Assembly: GCA_036346205.1 (NCBI GenBank)
Contig: JARFJB010001166.1
Location: 10,463,501-10,527,500 of the forward strand
Reading direction: 5' to 3'
DNA from: Vesta saturnalis
Taxonomy: Eukaryota; Arthropoda; Insecta; Coleoptera; Lampyridae
Length of the DNA stretch: 64,000 nucleotides
The position numbers and the translations under genes were made by a program. The notes beneath the pieces were generated by a model that was given only the letters and a program-made list of their open reading frames with translations, did not search any database and had not been told where the DNA came from. This document shows positions 57,129 to 64,000 of the stretch, piece after piece (the stretch's first letter is position 1; each line of letters starts with the position of its first letter).

Positions 57129-59139
57129 TTACAAAATGTTTTCCAGGAAACGATAAATTAGAGTTAAAATTGAGAATTTCACTAAGGGACAATTGTGGAT
57201 TTAATTTACGGTGCTCAATAATTCCGTTTCTTTTACTTTTCTATTTCAAACTTTTATTTAGTAGTTAGTATCAGGGTCATAGGATTGACTAGTTTATAGT
57301 AGTGATCAACAAAAAAAAGGATTTGTTATTGGAATTATTGTTTTTGATATAGAAAAAATGTTCTGAAATTTTTTCTTCCAATTTGGCCTATACAAATAGC
57401 ATTACAACTACTACAAGACAGTTTATAAACCCCTAATTTATCTAGGCGGATGATTTTATTTTTAATATGAACCAATAGGGATTTAATTTTTGGAGGATAA
57501 TGATATATTAATATTATGGGATTTAAAACAAATTTAGAGAACTGTTAGATAGTGAGGCTATACATGGGAGTAAAAAGTAAGAAACAGGACAAAAGTGATA
57601 CATAGATTATGCTGCATCTTAATTTTAATACAATGCTTCATTTATAATGGGAATGCCATTCAAAACAGTCGTATACCTTGACTCGTTAACCATTTTTTGA
57701 CACATGCACAAGGCGGCTGTTAACATTTTGCAAAAATCGATCAGTCGGAAGTAAAATTATTAATTTATTGACAATATTATTGAATAACACTTATCAATAA
57801 ATGTTTAATTTGACTTAGATCTATGTATTTAGATTATCTACACACGAGCAAGATTGCGAACGGAATTCTTTAAAAGAGATTGGAATTTCATGCACTATCC
57901 TCTTTTTTTTAAATGGGAGTGTATGTGTAACAAGACTATATTTGCAATTCTTTATTATTGATTAGATTGTAGGAAAATAGTTTCCAAACATTTACAAAAA
58001 GGGTTGTACACATGATCACGTATAAATCGTAATGAGCTCGTAAAGAGCTGACACGGTAATACAATGTGTAACCGTGAATTGTTTTTTGGCAAAAAGGAAT
58101 TGTAATTATAATAACGAAAGCATAATGGACAATTAACAAAAACCACACCCATCTATAAAAGCAATGTAACCCTTTCTGCTTGTTTTAATTACATAAATTA
58201 AATATCTCCCTAAACGATTACTGTCTTAATGACTACTTATGGTACAACTTATAAGGAAACTGATTTATTACCTTTTTCTTAATGTAAACGGGTCCATTGT
58301 ACTCGTAATGTTTGTAAATGAATAAAGTATACAGTAAGCAGGTCACGAGACCATAATAATTATGAAAGGTGTAATTTTTTTTTAATCTATATTGTTGACA
58401 GTGAATTTATGTTTAATTAATACTTAACGCTTTAAAATTACCAATCTTAAAGTATTTAGATTCCCATCTTATCAATCATTCAATGAATTAAAAGCCTATC
58501 TTAAGTAATGTACAAATAATTCTAAGGCTTTTCATGTACTTTGAGCTCTGTCGTTAGTCTGTGAAAAAAGCGTTATTAATCTACTTTGTTATGTTGATTA
58601 TAAATGTTGATAGTTTAATCAATAAATAAATAATTAGACAAAAAAGGGAACATGCGTATGTAAGATAATAATTATTCCCTACCAATCAAACAATGGAACA
58701 CATTCAGTGTATTTTTAAGTAGTTTTCCAAATTTACCAAAGGTGCGAAACTACGACTTATCAAAAAAAAATTTTTCTCATACTCGATAACGCCATACACT
58801 CAATTTTGGTTATGAAAGAAACAGTAGTCATAGACATAGGGTGCTTGAAAAGTAATAATGTGCGTAAGCATCCGCGCTCGAACGCTAAAATTTTTATTAT
58901 TTTTGTATTATAATAAAAACCGATCAAAATCTTAACTAATTCTGGGGATCTGAGAACACTATTGGGATGCGTCCCACACAATGCTTTTTAAATACTATTG
59001 GACTGTTAAGCGATGGATTCAACATCAGCTACGTCCAAGTCGTATTTTACCTCCAAGACATATTAAATAATTGCTTTTCAACGTTTTTAAGTCGCGTAGA
59101 TAGCAAAGTGGGAGCTACGTGGTTAATTGAAATTACCTA
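57129..59139. other. Gene-free stretch
   Basis: AT-rich, short ORFs only, no repeats recognised by eye. Confidence 0.5.
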
Positions 59140-62100
59140 AATATAACAGTAGCTGGGGGCTGTGCTGCAGGCTACCAGCGGGGTCACAGGTGGCGGATAA
59201 TGAATGGCCTCTAGATATAGAGGGTAGCTGCGAAATAAACAGATTTTTCTGACGAATAAGCAGTCCCCGACCAAGCAGACCGAATGATCGTCGGTATAAA
59301 CGATCACTCTCTTGTCCTAGAGACAGGAAAATATCCCTAAAGGCGGATGAACCAAAGTTTGGTCAACGACATGGAATGTTGAACGCAACGCGAAACGACA
59401 ACAGTAAAGATCCGTAAGGATATCCCTAGTACAGCATAATGGCTAGTTTCAGTACAAAGTATTCCGAAGTCTCAATTCCCCCAATCGGATCTCCGGGGTG
59501 CATTGAAAGTAGCCAATAAATACAATATGACGGCGGCAAACAGAAAGAAAACAGCTATTAAAATAGCCACGTGAAATGTCAAAACAATGGCACAGGCAGG
59601 AAAAATAAATAATGCCGTACAAGAAATGGAAAGAATGAATATAAGCATTATGGGTATAAGCGAAATGAGATGGCCAGGCTCAGCACAGATAAACATCGAG
59701 AAGTACGGAGTATACTACTCCGGAATACCAAATGGCGAATATCGAAACGGAGTAGGAATGATAGTGGAGCGAAATATCGAAAGAGCCGTAGTAAATTTTG
59801 TACCCATATCAGATAGATTGCTATTACTTCAAATATCAAGTAACCCAATCCCAATTAACATCATTCAAGTGTGCGCACCAACATGCGATTGAACCGATAA
59901 CGAAGTGGAACAACTCTACTCAATGATAACAGAAATAATGACGAAATTACCCAAACAAGACCTTAACATAATAATGGGAGATTTTAATGCAAATGTGGGA
60001 TATGGAAAAACTGGAGAACATATTGGGCCATACGGATTAGGAGAAAGAAATGAAAGAGGTGAACGACTTAATATTTTTGCGGCAGAACAGCGACTAACAG
60101 TAATGAATACCTTTTTGGAACTCCCTCCAAGGAGATTGTATACCTGGAAATCACCAAAGGATACAGAAGGCGAGATTGTGAGAAATCAAATCGATTATTA
60201 TTAGTAAACCACCGATATAGGAACAGTGTTACTGCAGTAAAAACCTACCCTGGTGCAGATATTAATTCAGACCACAACCCTATCGTAGGAAAAATTAATA
60301 TAAGAATGAAGAAAGTAAAAAGGAGAAACATGAATATAAGATGTGACATAAGAAAACTAAAAAACACTAAAGTGGATGAAGAAATAGAGAAGGAGCTAGC
60401 TGGTAGATTTATTGCATCAGCAGAAATTACAAATGTAGAAGAAAAAAATCAAGGAAGGAATACTGAAGAAAAGTAAAGTAGCCAAGAAAAAATCTTGAAT
60501 GACCAATGAAATCCTAGAGCTAATGAAAAAAAGAAGAAGTGTTAAAAATAAAGACATACAACAATATAAGAACATACAGAAAATTATAAGACAAAAGATA
60601 AGAGAAGAAAAAGAAAAGGATGTCAGAGAAAAATGTGAAGAAATAGAACTTCTTCAAGAGAAACATGATAGTTTTAACATACACGGGAAAATTAAAGGAA
60701 CAACTGGAAGATATAAATCGAGACCAGCTAATAAACTTATAAACAATGTCGGAAAAATAGTAATCAATAAAAACGATATTATGAACACATGGAAAACATA
60801 TATAGAACAATTTTTTAAAGACGATAGACCAGAACAGAAAGCATTAAAAGAATTTAAAATAGAGGTCCAGACATCTTAAATTCTGAACAGATGAAAAACG
60901 GCAAGGCCCCAGGCCCAGATAAAATGCAAGTAGAATTCCTAAAACTTATGGACGATGAAGGAATGGAATGGTTAACTGAAATATTTAATCATATATACAA
61001 TACAGGTAATATCCCACAGCAAATGCGAAGACTTCAAGACAATCAGCCTAATGATCCATATGTTAAAAATATTTCTAAAGATTATTCATAGAAGAATATA
61101 CAAGAAATGTGAAGAACAGATAGCAACCACGCAATTTGGATTCAGAGACGCAGTGGGGATACGAGAAGCATTGTTCAGCGTACGGGTTTTGTTCCAAAGA
61201 TGCAGGGATATGAACTGCGATGTCCATGCATGCTTTGTGGATTATAAAAAAGCATTTGACAGAGTACATCATGAAAAAATGAGAGAAATTCTACAAAGTA
61301 TAGGAATAGGTGACAGAGACATAAGAATAATAACAAATCTATATTGGAACCAGAAAGCCTATGTAAGAGTTGAAGAAGATCAAACCCAATAGAGATTTTA
61401 CGGGGAGTGAGACAGGGATGTGTTTTGTTACCGCTACTGTTCAATATCTACGCAGAACGAATATTCAGAGAAGCCCTAGGTAATGCACAAGAAGGAATTT
61501 TGGTAAATGGACAGAGATTAAATAACATCAGATATGCTGATGACACAGTAATATTCACGGACAACATGCAAGACCTAAAACAAATAATGGACAGAATAGT
61601 AACTAGCAGTAAAAGATATGGCCTTGAAATTAACACCGACAAAACCAAATATATGGTTATAAGCAAGAAAAACAGCATCACAAAACAACTGAGACTAGAA
61701 TGCGGGACAATTAAAAGACTAAGCAAATACACATACCTTGGATCCACTGTAAACCATCAATGGGATAACTCACAAGAAATTAAGAGCAGAATCGAAAAAA
61801 ATAGAAGTGTGTTCATCAAAATGTCATCAATCTTTAAAAGCCGAGACCTAAAGATGAATGCAAAGTTAAGAATGTTACGCTGCTACGTGTTATCAGTACT
61901 ATTGTATGGAGTGGAATCGTGGACAATGACGGAGGCTACAACAAAAAAGATAGAAGCATATGAGATGGGGCTATACAGAAGGATGTTACGGGTTTCATGG
62001 ACGGAGCATATAACTAATACCGAGATCCTTAGAAGAATGAACAAAGAAAAATAAATTCTAAACACGATAAAACAAGAAAACTTGAATATTTGGGACACAT

Positions 62101-62325
62101 CATGAGGACTCAACACAGATACAATCTCCTGCAATGTATATTGCAGGGAAAAGTAATAGGAAAAAGAAGCGTTGTAAGAAGAAGAATTTCTTGGTTGAAA
62201 AACTTAAGAACATGGTGTTCCATGACAACAGAATTGTTCCGAGCAGCTGTAAACAAGGTTAAACTAGCCAGTATGGTAGCCAACGTCTGGAACAGATAGG
62301 CACCTGAAGAAGAAATATAACAGTG
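59140..62325 (+). mobile_element. RTE-like LINE, third family in the window
   Basis: It begins around GGGGCTGTGCTGCAGGCTAC, has a GC-richer leader of about 400 bp, an endonuclease-RT reading frame in pieces, and ends after ANVWNR with GAAGAAGAAATATAACAG. The protein is clearly different from the copies at 13.5 and 38.1 kb and from the 5.0-kb fragment. It lies alone between AT-rich stretches. Confidence 0.75.
59530..62298 (+). pseudogene. Endonuclease-reverse transcriptase, RTE-like, broken in several places
   Basis: The endonuclease starts IKIAT(stop)NVKTMAQAGK, where a TGA replaces the expected Trp of the TWN motif near 59570. SEMRWPGS, a TGA after QVCAPTCD (59889), GDFNANVG, NQIDY and, after a frameshift at about 60200, SDHNPIVGK follow. 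The linker includes MTNEILELMKKRRSVKN. RT landmarks are NGKAPGPDKM, TQFGFRDAVGIREALF, FVDYKKAFDRVHHEKM (first Asp), VRQGCVLLPLLF and IRYADDTVIF (YADD palm). The thumb and C-terminus carry YTYLGSTVN, LLYGVESWTMTE, YRRMLRVSWTEHITN and a final VANVWNR. The segment around motif 1-2 (61020-61080) is deleted. At least five lesions make it inactive, but SDH and YADD are intact. Confidence 0.82.
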
Positions 62326-62522
62326 TTTCTGTCCTCAACAGCGAGTGTGGCCGTCTCTCAGTCAATGATAATCAGATATGCTATTAGATGTAAATTTCAA
62401 TCATATTTCTGGAATTTATAATCTGTAAAATGTAACTGGGACCTATGGGATACATAGATACCAACTCTTCCAAATAGAATATTTTATTTCACAAGCCGTA
62501 TCTAAAAAGCAGGTTCAAGATA

Positions 62523-62925
62523 TAATGGATAGTTTGTCAGATGACAAATGGTTTGAACCATTCGAAGATACTTACTATGAGTATGAGATAAGCTCGAAGA
62601 ACTTCAGAGATAATGAGTGATTTAAAAATCTCCCGAAAAAGAAAATTTATAAAACGACATACTGGCCACGAACAGAAACAGAGAAAAATCCACTGCCCTA
62701 AGCCAAGTACCTCCACTTTTATCAGTTCATCAAAAGATTCATCAGAATCTGAAATTGAAGAAAATCATACATCTTTCGATACTCCTGCTGCGACTATCGA
62801 TGTTCTGAAGGACTGCATATGGATAAAACCGACAAAAAAATTCGTACCAAGGATGTGTAAACCTGAAAGCATAACTATTACTACTATCCTAATCAACTTC
62901 AGGCCACTTGAAGCTATTGATTGGT
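62523..62925 (+). pseudogene. Unknown protein N-terminus, one frameshift
   Basis: MDSLSDDKWFEPFEDTYYEY starts at about 62525. At the TGA near 62617 a one-base shift leads into SDLKISRKRKFIKRHTGHEQ and then a Ser-rich STFISSSKDSSESEIEEN stretch, IDVLKDCIWIKPTKKFVPRM and a stop at 62927. The basic patch RKRKFIKR could be a nuclear localisation signal. An acidic start plus a Ser/Glu linker is common at the N-termini of transposases, but no catalytic domain follows. The dispersed repeat A copy 2 begins directly after it. I do not recognise the family. Confidence 0.35.
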
Positions 62926-62984
62926 AAACTTTATTTCCATATTCCTAAGAAACAGCACAACGTAACCAAGACAGTAGTAGTGAG

Positions 62985-63220
62985 GTACCATCCCCCCACT
63001 TTTTTGCGTCACAAGCCCCGTGTAGGACACGTTTTTTCACCCCTATTCTATGGCAGCCCACGTGTGAGGCCGTATTTTCTACCCTATGGTTTCTTTTCGA
63101 GGATCAACCCTTAATGGAATTTTCAACCCTAATTAGAGTCTTTTTGACAGCAATTTTTGGACCTGCTCACGTGAGGGGCATATGCAGTTCTAAGGGTTGG
63201 TCTTGGACCAGGAGTTGGTC
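62985..63220. repeat. Dispersed repeat A, copy 2
   Basis: Same orientation and block order as 19435-19735, with the CCCGTGTAGGACACG and CCACGTGTGAGGCCG sub-blocks, CTATGGTTTCTTTTCG, ATGGAATTTTCAACCC and GGTTGGTCTTGGACC. Confidence 0.75.
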
Positions 63221-63469
63221 TTAGGGTTATTTTTGATGAACAGCTTTAACCCTAATTAAGGTCCTTTTGGTTGTATTAAGAGCAGTACCCCTGGAGGTTA
63301 TGCAAACGCACACGCATACAATGTTGGAAATTGCATAATTACCCTAATAAGATATTATTATTAAAATTATCGATCTTATTGTTTTAAAATGGTCATATGC
63401 TATTGGGGACGTTCGGATGATCTTTACCCATACGATAAATTTATTTATACGTTGTATTTCTAGTAAGGA

Positions 63470-63755
63470 GGTTCTTATAAGACACGTGTAGGGCTTTGCA
63501 ACTTGTTCTAGGGCCTTCGGCCCCTGGCTGGAGATGATATGGGAACCCTAACCTTATAAGACAAGTGTAGAGCTTAGCCCCTATCGTGGCCCCCTTGGAG
63601 CAATTGTATGTAGGTTCTAACTTAATCTTACAGCTGTAGGCCTTCGCCCCGCCATACAAAATTGTATTCTAATAAGATGGCCCTAGCCTTGTAAGATAGG
63701 ACTTGTATGAGGGTCTGCGCCCAGGCCCCTTTGAGTAAAAACTGATTTTAATGCC
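63470..63755. repeat. Degenerate minisatellite, period about 65-80 bp
   Basis: TTATAAGACACGTGTAGGGC (about 63475), TTATAAGACAAGTGTAGAGC (63554), a TTAATCTTACAGCTGTAGGC variant (63627) and TTGTAAGATAGGACTTGTAT (63690) each lead into a GCCCC or GCGCCC block. Confidence 0.6.
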
Positions 63756-63861
63756 ATCTAGTGGCGTATGGACTAATGAACATTTTCTATAATAGAAGTT
63801 GATAATGCACACCTCTCTCTTGCTCCATCTTGTTTCTCTCTCTCCGTCTCTCTTTCGGCTC

Positions 63862-63889
63862 TTTCTCACACACACACACACGCACGCAG

Positions 63890-63929
<40 letters not shown>

Positions 63930-64000
63930 GCACGCACGCACGCAAGCACGCACGCACGCAAGCACGCACGCACGCACGCGCGCGTCGCGCGCACGCACGC
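63862..64000. repeat. (CACG)n array at the window edge
   Basis: CACACACA followed by GCACGCAC repeats with occasional AAG, continuing past the window. The preceding 50 bp are CT-rich. Arg/Ala/Cys/Val ORFs here are artefacts. Confidence 0.95.

Noticed and set aside
63855..64000. CRISPR-like or regulatory array at the right edge
   Set aside because: It is an uninterrupted CACG microsatellite without spacers.

Overview
The window looks like heterochromatin-like, AT-rich DNA from an arthropod, most likely an insect. The species cannot be named from sequence alone. The evidence is the company it keeps: RTE-like and Jockey-like non-LTR retrotransposons, Tc1, pogo and DD41D mariner-superfamily DNA transposons with TA target duplications, GT-AG introns of 90-230 bp, and kilobases of CA/GT-type simple repeats. 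I found no convincing host gene, rRNA, tRNA or CRISPR array. Nearly every long ORF with real protein character belongs to a transposable element, and most of the rest are translations of simple repeats. Layout: 1-1.4 kb is A/C-rich low complexity and hexamer arrays. 1.9-2.7 kb is a Jockey-like LINE remnant. 3.6-11.3 kb is a nest: a Tc1 element (3555-6316) carrying an inserted RTE fragment sits exactly at the terminal TA of a pogo-like element (about 6319-11272), and a CACTG-ended element with a spliced transposase (8122-10520) interrupts the pogo transposase. 13.5-16.7 kb is a near full-length RTE-like LINE on the minus strand. 16.8-18.3 kb is DD41D element 1. 20.0-22.1 kb is a large inverted duplication flanked by CA/GT arrays, with a small acidic ORF. 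22.9-27.6 kb is a degenerate tandem repeat of about 115 bp, interrupted by DD41D element 2 (24286-26349) with TIRs of about 0.33 kb. 28.3-31.9 kb is gene-free. 31.9-32.5 kb is an unexplained module with a second copy at 56.1-56.4 kb. 33.1-38.0 kb is a C-poor GTGAGA-type satellite. 38.1-41.2 kb is a second copy of the RTE-like LINE. 42.4-44.8 kb is a second pogo-like element. 47.4-50.3 kb is a giant nested palindrome containing DD41D element 3. 51.8-52.6 kb is a further foldback. 52.9-56.0 kb is an almost G-free A/C tract. 59.1-62.3 kb is a third RTE-like LINE, and the window ends in degenerate minisatellites and a CACG array. How the parts relate: the LINEs are the autonomous retrotransposon class, with endonuclease plus reverse transcriptase. 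The DNA transposons supply three kinds of DDE transposase plus one CACTG-ended type. All copies are disabled here, but several only lightly: one DD41D ORF is full length with a catalytic D-to-N change, and the CACTG-ended transposase has only two nonsense codons. The two pogo elements share a layout of short subterminal words in left TIR, intron 1 and right end, although the words themselves have diverged. That, and the density of long inverted repeats (four of 0.7-3 kb), are the two patterns I consider most worth following.
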